Assembly (NCBI GenBank): GCA_910579425.1
Contig: CAJTVL010000029.1
Location: 1-51,521 of the forward strand
Direction: 5' to 3'
DNA: 51,521 nucleotides
Source of the DNA: an uncultured Lachnospiraceae bacterium
GTDB taxonomy: Bacteria; Bacillota; Clostridia; Lachnospirales; Lachnospiraceae
The notes below the pieces were generated by a model. It made no database searches. It was given only the letters and a program-made list of their open reading frames with translations, and was not told the DNA's origin. Within the stretch, counting starts at the first letter, position 1. Each line of letters begins with the position of its first letter. Position numbers and translations under genes: made by a program. Of this stretch, positions 17,514 through 25,641 are shown piece after piece.

Positions 17514-17573
17514 AGTGCATGAAACATTAAACAAAATCAGCAATTTTTAAACAGGGGTAATTTTAGTTTTCTC

Positions 17574-17579
17574 TATAAT
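17574..17579 (+). promoter_or_regulatory. -10 element for GPH transporter 1
   Basis: A perfect TATAAT lies 47 bp before the ATG of the transporter gene. No good -35 is seen 17 bp upstream (ACAGGG), so the promoter is probably activator-dependent, in keeping with the AraC regulators in the locus. Confidence 0.4.
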
Positions 17580-17625
17580 AATAGTATGGCAAAAAACTTA
17601 AGATATATTGAAGGAGGGTTTAATT

Positions 17626-19104
17626 ATGTCTCAAAACAGATCAGGTCAAGGCGGCGCCGATGGGGTGATGTATCGACGCGCAAAATTATGGCAGATTATT
17701 ATGGTATCTACCAGCGCTTTTATTGGAATGGGGTTTTATTCTCTCATAGGTCTTGCAAACTATACGGCAAGTATCGGTTATGGTATTGCGACTGTGGCAG
17801 TAGGAGGGATTCTGACCTTTACCCGTATTTTTGATGCAATTACCGATCCCATGCTTGCGTTCCTTTATGACAAAGTTAATACTCGTTTCGGTAAGGTGCG
17901 TATCTTGATGATTAGCGGTTGGGCGATCATGGTTCTTGCATTGCTTATGATGTATAACTGGGCAGCAGGGAAAGGAAGGGGTACTGTAACTTTTATACTC
18001 CTGTATGTTCTTTATATCATTGGATATACCTTGTTCAACATGACGGTACAGACATTGTATGCGCTGATGACCAATGACCCAAGGCAGCGTCCTATGATCG
18101 GTGTCTGCAGTACGATTTTTAATTATCTGGTGCCTATAACCCTGAATCTTGTATTCTATATGAAGCTTATGCCTAAATTTGGCGGATTTAATCTGGAATT
18201 TCTGGCATCTGCCTGTTGGGTGTGTGTAGGGGTTTCTGCAGTAGGTATTGTTCTGACATGTATTGGTATTACGGAGTTTGATAAGACGGAAAACTTTGTC
18301 GGAACGAATATGAAGAAAGAAAAGCTCAAAATAAAGGATATGGTGGATGTACTCAAAGGCAACCGTCCGCTGCAGTGCTACATTGCATCTGCCGCTTCCG
18401 ATAAGATTGCACAACAGATTGCCAGTCAGTCTATTATTAATACGATGGCTGCAGGTATTATTATCGGTGATATGGCGATTTCTACTCAGCTGACTACTTT
18501 AGGAATTATTCCTTCCATATTATTTGCTTTTGTCGGTGCGGGGTATGCCAGAAAACACGGCAACAAGAAGACGGTAGTGGACTGGACATGGTACTGTCTT
18601 ATAGTAACGTTTATCTCATTTGCTTTCTTTACTGCAATTTATGTTTTTGGAGATACACATAGCATTGCAACCGCAAAACCATTGATGATTGCATATGTTC
18701 TTCTGATGTTGCTGACGAATGGAACGAAGATGGGTGTTACAACCGGAAATAATGCATTTATGGCAGACATCATTGATTATGAGTTGGATCGTGGCGGCAA
18801 ATATATACCGGCAGTTATAACGGGTGTATATAGTTTGATTGATAAGCTGGTATCTTCTGTCAGTGCGCTTATTGCAACTGGGGCGATTGCTTTGATCGGA
18901 TATAAAGAAACAATGCCGCAGCCTACAGATGAATTGACAGCAGGTATTTTCTGGATGACAATGGCATTGATGTATGGTTTCCCTATTATTGGCTGGATTA
19001 TTACGTTGATTGCTATGCGTTTCTGCCCGTTGAGTAAAGAGGACATGGTAGAAGTTCAGAAGCGTATTGCTGAGAAAAAAGCGATTGCCCAATCGAAAGC
19101 TTGA
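17626..19104 (+). CDS. GPH-family glycoside:cation symporter 1 (492 aa)
   Basis: This is a twelve-helix MFS-like transporter of the glycoside-pentoside-hexuronide:cation symporter family (MelB-like). The loop with DAITDPMLAFLYDKVNTRFGK after the second to third helix carries the conserved Asp/Arg residues of the family. It should import glycosides or hexuronides with Na+ or H+. The start at 17626 is supported by AAGGAGG 9 bp upstream; an upstream TTG is less likely. It starts a new transcription unit that continues with the SDR-DUF4342 gene. Confidence 0.9.
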   Translation: MSQNRSGQGGADGVMYRRAKLWQIIMVSTSAFIGMGFYSLIGLANYTASIGYGIATVAVGGILTFTRIFDAITDPMLAFLYDKVNTRFGKVRILMISGWAIMVLALLMMYNWAAGKGRGTVTFILLYVLYIIGYTLFNMTVQTLYALMTNDPRQRPMIGVCSTIFNYLVPITLNLVFYMKLMPKFGGFNLEFLASACWVCVGVSAVGIVLTCIGITEFDKTENFVGTNMKKEKLKIKDMVDVLKGNRPLQCYIASAASDKIAQQIASQSIINTMAAGIIIGDMAISTQLTTLGIIPSILFAFVGAGYARKHGNKKTVVDWTWYCLIVTFISFAFFTAIYVFGDTHSIATAKPLMIAYVLLMLLTNGTKMGVTTGNNAFMADIIDYELDRGGKYIPAVITGVYSLIDKLVSSVSALIATGAIALIGYKETMPQPTDELTAGIFWMTMALMYGFPIIGWIITLIAMRFCPLSKEDMVEVQKRIAEKKAIAQSKA

Positions 19105-19163
19105 GGAGAATTCATACATAGGCAGAACTGTGGTTTTGATAAAAGATAAGGAGCGGTCTTCGG

Positions 19164-19256
19164 ATGGAAGGCGGAATCTTAGATAAGTTGATAGGTTCTC
19201 ACGCAGGAAATGTAAAAAATACGATGTGCCGGATTGAAAGGAGAAATGCAGGATGA
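19164..19256 (+). CDS. Candidate 30-aa peptide coupled to the SDR gene
   Basis: The frame begins MEGGILDKLIGSHAG and ends in a TGA that overlaps the ATG of the next gene (ATGA at 19253-19256). AAGGAG at about 19148-19153 lies 10 bp upstream. The stop-start overlap and the ribosome site suggest that it could be translated to couple or tune SDR synthesis. It is short and could be chance; nothing about function can be read from it. Confidence 0.35.
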   Translation: MEGGILDKLIGSHAGNVKNTMCRIERRNAG

Positions 19257-20584
19257 GTAAGATTTATCTTTTGACTGGAGCTGCTGGATTGTTGGGCTGT
19301 AATATTGCCCGTCAGCTAGTGGATGCTAAAGAAGTAGTGCGTGCTTTAGTATTGAAAGATGATCCGGCTGTGGCATATGTGCCGGATCAGGTGCAGATTA
19401 TTTATGGGGATTTGCTTGACATTAATTCCATGGAAGAATTATTTACTGTTCCAGAGGGCAGTGAGGTTATTGTAATACATTGTGCCAGTATAGTAACAAT
19501 GAATCCCAATCCGAATCCCAAAGTTTATGCTGTCAATGTGGATGGTACACGGAATATTATTGATATGTGCTTAAAGCATAAAGTAAAAAAATTGGTTTAT
19601 GTAAGTTCTACCGGGGCAATTCCTGAATTGCCCCATGGACAGAAAATCAAAGAGGTCGATCACTTTCTGCCTGCAGACGGACTTGTTGGCTATTATTCTG
19701 TTACCAAGGCGCAGGCGAGTCAGTTGGTTTTAGATGCTTTGCGGTGGTGTCCGGAGCTTGATGCCTCCATAGTTCATCCTTCCGGTATTTGCGGACCGAA
19801 TGACTACGCTTTTGGTCCAGTGGCGCAGACGGTTTCCCAATATCTTAATGGAGAAGTGAAGATTGGATTAGATGGCACTTTTAACAGTGTGGATGTCAGG
19901 GATTTAGCAGCCGGGGTCATTGCTTGCTGCGATAAAGGACGCCGGGGCGAGTGCTATATTATGAGCAACGAACTAGTAACCATGAAGGAACTTTATGATA
20001 TTATTAATCAGACTGCCAACATGAATGTTCATGCTAATATTTTGTCAAAAGGCATTGCCAGTTTAGCAGTGAAATTTATAAAAATGCAGAGCAAATTTAC
20101 AGGTGAAGAACCAGTATTGACGGATTTTGCTGTTTATAATATGACGCGCAATAATGATTTTGATTGTTCAAAGGCAAAACAGGAGCTGGGATTTTCATGC
20201 CGTCCTTTTGAGGAAACCATTCGGGATGAGGTCAATTGGTTGCTGGAAGAAGCAAAAGATTCTGGTGAACAGAATGAAGAAGCTGAAAAGAATGCTGAAA
20301 AAACGGTTGAAGAGATTAAAGAAAGGATAAAAATGGGGGATATCTCCAAAGTAATCGTTAGGAAGGGAGATGAAAGGATTCTCAGTATACCATTAAATAT
20401 CAGTGTCGCAGTCAGCGTTGTAGGGGTTGCTGTTGCACCTTTAACATTTCTTCCGGCAATGATTTCTGCAATTGGTTTTGATTGCCATATTGAACTTGAA
20501 AAGAAAGACGGTACTGTTATGGACGTTACAAATGGAGTTGCCAGCGCTATTGTAGATGCATCTGGTTACTCGGATAGAAATTAG
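19253..20584 (+). CDS. Extended SDR (3beta-HSD/dihydroflavonol-reductase-like) fused to a DUF4342-like domain
   Basis: Residues 1 to about 335 form an extended short-chain dehydrogenase/reductase: Rossmann motif TGAAGLLG (8-15), active-site pair Y148/K152 in YYSVTK, and HPSGICGP. This resembles NAD(P)-dependent epimerases, dihydroflavonol reductases and 3beta-hydroxysteroid dehydrogenases. A Glu/Lys-rich linker (about 336-360) leads to a tail with ERIKMGDISKVIVRKGDERILSIPLNI and a hydrophobic Val/Ala-rich stretch, which matches the DUF4342 pattern (a small domain with one membrane-like segment). The fusion may tether the enzyme to the membrane. AAGGAG precedes the ATG. It follows the transporter gene and ends at a terminator. 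The substrate could be a sugar nucleotide or an aglycone. Confidence 0.8.
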   Translation: MSKIYLLTGAAGLLGCNIARQLVDAKEVVRALVLKDDPAVAYVPDQVQIIYGDLLDINSMEELFTVPEGSEVIVIHCASIVTMNPNPNPKVYAVNVDGTRNIIDMCLKHKVKKLVYVSSTGAIPELPHGQKIKEVDHFLPADGLVGYYSVTKAQASQLVLDALRWCPELDASIVHPSGICGPNDYAFGPVAQTVSQYLNGEVKIGLDGTFNSVDVRDLAAGVIACCDKGRRGECYIMSNELVTMKELYDIINQTANMNVHANILSKGIASLAVKFIKMQSKFTGEEPVLTDFAVYNMTRNNDFDCSKAKQELGFSCRPFEETIRDEVNWLLEEAKDSGEQNEEAEKNAEKTVEEIKERIKMGDISKVIVRKGDERILSIPLNISVAVSVVGVAVAPLTFLPAMISAIGFDCHIELEKKDGTVMDVTNGVASAIVDASGYSDRN

Positions 20585-20589
20585 ACAAA

Positions 20590-20629
20590 CCGGACACTTA
20601 CGGGAAATATGTAAGTGTCTGGTCTTTTT
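20590..20629. terminator. Intrinsic terminator between SDR and TetR genes
   Basis: CCGGACACTTAC (20590-20601) pairs with GTAAGTGTCTGG (20611-20622) with one G-T pair, followed by TCTTTTT. It ends the transporter-SDR unit and lies between convergent genes. Confidence 0.75.
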
Positions 20630-20644
20630 ATATAGCAGAGGAAA

Positions 20645-21190
20645 TTATTCTGTCATTTTTTCTATCAAATGATAAAGAAATTCTGCCAGCTCATGTGGAG
20701 ACAGCTTCTCATTGGAATCGGATAAGAGCCAGTTCCTTGTAATGCTGCCGCAGCCATATACGATAAAGCGGTTGAGCATATTTCGTTCCTGAACAGAATA
20801 GGAAGAATCATTCAGAAAACTGACGCAGGAGTCATGGCAGATAATTTCGGTTATTTTATATGAAAAATCCGGATCTGCTTTAAAAATATAGAATGCAGAA
20901 TCCCACATGGTACTTTGTGTCTCTGATAAAATAGATTCCATGCCCTCAATGGTATTTTTTGGATGCAGCTTTTTCCATAGCTTCCGTATCTTGTCTAATA
21001 TCTCATTTTCTGTTTGTTCTAACAGGTCAATTATATCCAGATAATGTTTATAAAAGGTTGAACGGTTTATTTCAGCCAGATTGCAGATGTCCGTAACTGT
21101 GATCTGGCAAAATTCTTTTTGCGATAAAAGCGTAAAAAAGCTTTTTCTAATATTCTCTTTTGTGTGGCGGATCCGTATATCCGATTTCAT
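20645..21190 (-). CDS. TetR/AcrR-family regulator (181 aa)
   Basis: The N-terminal 50 residues form the TetR helix-turn-helix (NIRKSFFTLLSQKEFCQITVTD, then AEINRSTFYKHYLDIIDLL). The C-terminal part is an all-helical ligand/dimer domain resembling the small TetR_C types of Firmicutes. GGAGG lies 7 bp before the ATG. It is divergent from GPH transporter 2 and GH1 (promoter at 21286-21314), so it most likely represses that pair and itself until a glycoside or aglycone binds. Confidence 0.85.
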   Translation of the reverse strand: MKSDIRIRHTKENIRKSFFTLLSQKEFCQITVTDICNLAEINRSTFYKHYLDIIDLLEQTENEILDKIRKLWKKLHPKNTIEGMESILSETQSTMWDSAFYIFKADPDFSYKITEIICHDSCVSFLNDSSYSVQERNMLNRFIVYGCGSITRNWLLSDSNEKLSPHELAEFLYHLIEKMTE

Positions 21191-21285
21191 ATTTTTACCT
21201 CCAATATCATTATGAAGATTTTGTTAATTTATCATCAAATTAGACTGTTTTGTTGGATAAACTTCATATATGGCAGATGTGTAGT

Positions 21286-21314
21286 TTGTATTGCATATAT
21301 ACAGTAATTATAAT
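21286..21314 (+). promoter_or_regulatory. Sigma-A promoter for GPH transporter 2 / GH1
   Basis: TTGTAT at 21286-21291, a 17-bp spacer, and a perfect TATAAT at 21309-21314. It lies about 48 bp before the ATG and within the divergent region shared with the TetR gene, where a repressor site would be expected. No clear palindromic operator was identified by eye. Confidence 0.6.
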
Positions 21315-21361
21315 ATAAGCAACAGAAAAATCAACAAGTGTTGGAAAACTGGGGTAACAAT

Positions 21362-22720
21362 ATGGTAAAAAATAGAAATCAATGTGGCAGGTTTCCGGTT
21401 GGTAAGTTTTTTATGTGGAAGACCAGAGATATATCAGCGGCTTCCTTACAGCTAATTGTAACAAGTTATCTGGCTATATTTTGTACAAACGCTCTGGGAA
21501 TGGAAGCGGCGTTAGTGGGTATGCTGATGATGGCAAGTAAAGTGTTTGACGGAGTACCGGATTTATTTGCCGGATATCTGATAGATAATACCAATTCTCG
21601 GTTAGGGAAAGCAAGACCATATGAATTTGCGATTATTGGTGCATGGGGATGTACGGTACTTCTATTTTTTGCATCGCCGCAATGGAGCGGCACAATAAAA
21701 GCGGTATGGGTATTCGCAATGTATACTATGGTTTTCAGTGTATTTAATACCTTGCTTAATGCAAATCAGACACCATATATGATTCGGGCATTTTCCAATG
21801 ATTATCAGATAATTGCTAAAGTATCTTCTTATGGTGGAATTGTCAGCATGGCAGGTGCAATAGTAATATCAGTCACATTCCCCATATTAATGGCAAAACT
21901 GGCAGCAAATTCAGAGGGCTGGCGAATATTGATTCTCATTTATGCGCTACCTCTTTGTTTGATAGGGATTTTAAGGTTTGTATTTGTAAGGGAAGAGCCA
22001 GCAGTGGATGCAGATTTAAGGGAGCGGGTACATATAAAGGAAATTTTTTTGATGCTGGTGAAAAATAAGTACTGTCTTATTTATGCGGCAATTACAGGCT
22101 TCTATCAGATTAGCGTCAGCTTCGGAGCAGGTACATATTATTATACATATGTGATTGGGGATATTTCGAAGTTTGGCATTGTGAGTATGTTTTCCATTAT
22201 CATGCTGCCAATTATGTTTCTTTTCCCTACGATGATGAAAATGCTAAGTATAACAAAAATATTTGTAGTTTTTTCCGTGATAGCAGTAACAGGTTATATT
22301 ACAATATTTTTTGGAAATACAAATCTTCCGGTTGTGGTTGCAGGGGGTGTATGCGTTACATTGTTAAATCTGCCACTTGGATATTTAGGAACACTAATCG
22401 TGAAGCAGCTTTCAACTTATAATGAATATATTAAATTGCCAAGGATGGAAAGTTCCTGCAGTGCGATCACTGCATTTACAGGAAAAATAGGGCAGGGAAT
22501 CGGCGCAGGTTTAAGTGGGATTCTGCTGGGTATATCAGGATTTGTATCTTCTACTTCGGATGTGATGACAGTTCAGTCGGCGGGCGCTATTTTGATGATA
22601 CGATGTCTGTACTGCGTTTTTCCGTGTATCTGTGTTATGTTTATTATTATTTTATCCATTTTACTGGGAAAACTGGAGAAAGAAATTATAGACAAAAAGA
22701 CGCTGGAAGAAAAGAGGTAG
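21362..22720 (+). CDS. GPH-family glycoside:cation symporter 2 (452 aa)
   Basis: This is a second twelve-helix GPH/MFS transporter with the family loop DLFAGYLIDNTNSRLGKARPYE and the typical segment FNTLLNANQTPYMIRAFSNDY. It imports glycosides with a cation. ATG 21362 is preferred over a TTG at 21338. GGGG lies about 8 bp upstream, a weak site. It precedes a GH1 beta-glucosidase by 46 bp, so the pair forms a compact import-and-cleave unit under TetR control. Confidence 0.88.
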   Translation: MVKNRNQCGRFPVGKFFMWKTRDISAASLQLIVTSYLAIFCTNALGMEAALVGMLMMASKVFDGVPDLFAGYLIDNTNSRLGKARPYEFAIIGAWGCTVLLFFASPQWSGTIKAVWVFAMYTMVFSVFNTLLNANQTPYMIRAFSNDYQIIAKVSSYGGIVSMAGAIVISVTFPILMAKLAANSEGWRILILIYALPLCLIGILRFVFVREEPAVDADLRERVHIKEIFLMLVKNKYCLIYAAITGFYQISVSFGAGTYYYTYVIGDISKFGIVSMFSIIMLPIMFLFPTMMKMLSITKIFVVFSVIAVTGYITIFFGNTNLPVVVAGGVCVTLLNLPLGYLGTLIVKQLSTYNEYIKLPRMESSCSAITAFTGKIGQGIGAGLSGILLGISGFVSSTSDVMTVQSAGAILMIRCLYCVFPCICVMFIIILSILLGKLEKEIIDKKTLEEKR

Positions 22721-22766
22721 AAGTATATGAAAATAGAATATTATATCAAAACAGGGAGGAGAACAG

Positions 22767-24074
22767 ATGGCACAGTTTTCAAAGGACTTTTTGCTGGGAA
22801 CAGCAACGGCGGCGCATCAGGTAGAGGGGAATAATGTCCATAACGATATATGGGCTATGGAACATATGAAGTATACTTCCTATGAGGAACCCAGTCTGGA
22901 TGCCGTGGATCATTACCATCTCTATGAACGGGATATTGCGATGATGGCGGAGGCAGGTTACAATGCATACCGATTCTCTATTGAATGGGCAAGGATTGAG
23001 CCGGAGGAGGGGATATTCGATGATAATGAGATAGAGCATTATCGGGATGTGATTGCCTGTTGCCGAAAATACGGGATAGAACCGATGGTGACACTGCATC
23101 ACTTCAGCAGCCCAAAGTGGATTATCAGTAAAGGCGGCTGGGAAGCGGAAAGTATTGTAGAGGATTTCAGAACATACTGCATTTATGTAATAGAACGTCT
23201 TGGAGAGGAAATACATTATATCAACACAATCAATGAGGCAAATATGAGGCTTCAGTTTGCAAGGATCATGAAGAATTATACGGAAAGGATGATCCGCCAG
23301 AGCACACCGGCAGATAAGAATGTTTCGGAAAATCTGCAGGTTGGTGTGGATGTGCAGGCAATGCTGAATGCTCAGGATGCCATGTTTGAAGAGGGAAGGC
23401 AGATTTTTCATCTTCCAGAAGGGATGAGTGTTAATAATTTCCATAGTCCTTGTAGTCCTCATGGAGATGAACTGATTCTGAAAGCTCATGAGGCTGCCCG
23501 CAATGCAATTAAAGAGCGTTTTCCGGATGTCAAGGTTGGTATGACACTGAGCCTGCATGATTTTCAGGCAATTCCCGGCGGGGAGGCAAACATGGAAAAA
23601 CTGTGGGATGAAGAATTTAGGCATTACTTACCGGGAATCAGAGATGATGATTTTATAGGTGTGCAAAATTATACAAGGGAGTTGGTAGGACCAGAAGGCT
23701 CCGTTACTGTTCCTGACGGAGCGGACATTACCCAATGTGGCTACGAGTTCTACCCGGAAGGATTGGAGCATGTCATTCGGAAAGTGGCAAAAGACTTTAA
23801 AGGTGATATCTATGTTACAGAAAATGGAGTGACTACGGATGATGACCGGAGAAGAATTGAGTTTATCCAAAGAGCAATCTGGGGTGTGAAACGCTGCATG
23901 GAGGACGATATTCCGGTAAAAGGGTATTTCTACTGGTCCTTTATTGATAACTATGAGTGGCAGAAAGCGTATAGTCTGAGATATGGGCTTGTAGCTGTTG
24001 ATCGTACTACGCAGATACGGACGCCTAAACCAAGTCTTAGATTCTTAGGGAGTATGCTGGAAAAGGAAGCTTGA
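22767..24074 (+). CDS. Glycoside hydrolase family 1, beta-glucosidase-like (435 aa)
   Basis: This is a TIM-barrel GH1 retaining beta-glycosidase. The acid/base Glu is E157 in TINEAN, where the family usually has NEP, and the nucleophile is E352 in VTENG. The N-terminal FLLGTATAAHQVEG and the C-terminal YWSFIDNYEWQKAYSLRYGL block are GH1 signatures. Between them (about residues 165-215) is a helical insertion rich in Met and Gln. AGGAGG precedes the ATG. No signal peptide is present. It is a clear paralogue of the convergent GH1 at 24151-25437. The natural substrate may be plant beta-glucosides or related glycosides. Confidence 0.9.
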   Translation: MAQFSKDFLLGTATAAHQVEGNNVHNDIWAMEHMKYTSYEEPSLDAVDHYHLYERDIAMMAEAGYNAYRFSIEWARIEPEEGIFDDNEIEHYRDVIACCRKYGIEPMVTLHHFSSPKWIISKGGWEAESIVEDFRTYCIYVIERLGEEIHYINTINEANMRLQFARIMKNYTERMIRQSTPADKNVSENLQVGVDVQAMLNAQDAMFEEGRQIFHLPEGMSVNNFHSPCSPHGDELILKAHEAARNAIKERFPDVKVGMTLSLHDFQAIPGGEANMEKLWDEEFRHYLPGIRDDDFIGVQNYTRELVGPEGSVTVPDGADITQCGYEFYPEGLEHVIRKVAKDFKGDIYVTENGVTTDDDRRRIEFIQRAIWGVKRCMEDDIPVKGYFYWSFIDNYEWQKAYSLRYGLVAVDRTTQIRTPKPSLRFLGSMLEKEA

Positions 24075-24088
24075 GAGTAAATAAACGT

Positions 24089-24121
24089 AAAAAACCTGCT
24101 GGACAATACAGCAGGTTTTTT
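24089..24121. terminator. Bidirectional terminator between the two GH1 genes
   Basis: AAAAAACCTGCT (24089-24100) and AGCAGGTTTTTT (24110-24121) form a perfect stem with a 9-base loop, giving a T-run on each strand. It serves both convergent GH1 genes. Confidence 0.85.
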
Positions 24122-24150
24122 GGTAAAAAATATTTTATGCTGATGCAGAA

Positions 24151-25437
24151 TTAACCATGGTAACTTCCCAGATAGGATAAGCTTTCTTTGGGATGGCGGG
24201 TCTGTGTTGTTCTGTCAACGGCAATCAACCCGAAGGTCATGGAATAGCCTTTCTGCCACTCAAAATTGTCCATAAGGCTCCAATGGAAGTAGCCGCGTAC
24301 GGGAAGGTTATTGCGCAGACAGTTTTGAACACCTGTGAGAGCTGTTTCGATAAAAGCAATACGCTTCTTGTCATCATCGGTAGCAATGCCGTTTTCTGTG
24401 ACAATTAAGTCTCCCTTGAAATCTTTTGCAACCTTACGGATGATATGTTCTAATGCTTCCGGGTAGAACTCATAGTTCATCTGAGTAAGTTCAGCGCCGT
24501 CAGGAGCGGGGAGTGTACCCTCCGGACCCATCAGGGAGCGAGTATAGTTCTGTACGCCCAGAAAATCATCATTTTGGATATAGGGGAGATAATGGGTAAA
24601 TTCATCATCCCACTCTTTTTTTGCATGTTCCTCTCCGCCGGCTGTGGATTGAATATCATGTAAGCTTAAGGTAAGACCTACTTTGATTTCAGGATAGAGT
24701 TCTTTGATGACAGCACGCGCTGCTTCGTGAGCACGACATACAATCTTATCGCCTTCAGGAGTACGCATGGAAGTAAAGTTTTCTACTTTCTCAACTCCAA
24801 AAACTTTGATATTTTCTTCGGCTGTGGCTTTCTGGTCTGCCATCATTTTCTCCAGATTGATTCCGACCTGAACAGTACCGTCCGCGCTCTGAGCTTTTGC
24901 AGCCTGCGCCTGCATCTGCAGCATATAGCGTTTGGCAATGGCAGCTACCTGAATTCCCATATTGGCTTCGTTGATGGTACATACATAGTGAAGCTCATTT
25001 CCAAGTTTTCCGATGATATAGCGGACATAGCGGGCAAAATCGTCTACTGTGGATTCTGCTTCCCACCCACCTTTTCCTATGAGCCATTTAGGGCTGGAAA
25101 AATGGTGGAGGGTTACGATTGGCTCTAAACCATGTTCTTTGCAGCAGTGAATAACGTCCAGATAGTGCTCGGCCTGTGCATCATCAAAATGTCCTTCTTC
25201 TGGTTCGATACGCGCCCATTCTACAGAAAAACGGTAGGCGTTTAATCCGGCATCAGCCATAAGCCGGATATCCTCCTGATAACGATGGTAATGGTCAACG
25301 GCATCAAGAGATGGCTCTATAAAGCTGGTATGTTCCATCTGTTCCATTGCCCAGCAGTCACTATTATCATTGTTTCCCTCAACCTGATGTGCTGCGGTTG
25401 CAGCTCCCAAAAGAAAGTCCGGTGAAAATTTGTTCAT
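24151..25437 (-). CDS. Glycoside hydrolase family 1, paralogue (428 aa)
   Basis: This is a second GH1 with the same unusual TINEAN motif (acid/base E157) and VTENG nucleophile block. It has a helical Met/Gln/Ala-rich insertion (MLQMQAQAAKAQSADG) at the same place as its partner. The start at 25437 fits AAGGAGG 8 bp upstream and the homologue's N-terminus; upstream in-frame residues are hydrophobic non-homologous sequence. It is a monocistronic gene, divergent from the AraC regulator at 25642, which is a candidate activator. A TATAAT-like -10 on the minus strand lies at 25499-25504. No signal peptide is seen. Confidence 0.9.
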   Translation of the reverse strand: MNKFSPDFLLGAATAAHQVEGNNDNSDCWAMEQMEHTSFIEPSLDAVDHYHRYQEDIRLMADAGLNAYRFSVEWARIEPEEGHFDDAQAEHYLDVIHCCKEHGLEPIVTLHHFSSPKWLIGKGGWEAESTVDDFARYVRYIIGKLGNELHYVCTINEANMGIQVAAIAKRYMLQMQAQAAKAQSADGTVQVGINLEKMMADQKATAEENIKVFGVEKVENFTSMRTPEGDKIVCRAHEAARAVIKELYPEIKVGLTLSLHDIQSTAGGEEHAKKEWDDEFTHYLPYIQNDDFLGVQNYTRSLMGPEGTLPAPDGAELTQMNYEFYPEALEHIIRKVAKDFKGDLIVTENGIATDDDKKRIAFIETALTGVQNCLRNNLPVRGYFHWSLMDNFEWQKGYSMTFGLIAVDRTTQTRHPKESLSYLGSYHG

Positions 25438-25641
25438 AGAAAATCCTCCTTGCAATTTATAATCTCCAAATACGATGTTTATTGGATTTGTTTTTTTTAT
25501 TATAATAGAAAAGAAAGATATCAAGAGGTGAAAAATTCATGTTTATGTCAAAAAATTAATTTAATTTATTTATTTTATTAATCTAAAGCACTGAAAGATG
25601 AGAGTACAAATGTGCATTTAGGATAATGAAGGAGAAAATGA

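Noticed and set aside
22779..23624. Minus-strand frame of 281 codons inside GH1
   Set aside because: It is antisense to a gene with clear catalytic motifs, and its composition is that of an antisense frame.
25438..25524. Longer hydrophobic N-terminus of the second GH1, resembling a signal peptide
   Set aside because: AAGGAGG and alignment with the paralogue place the start at 25437.
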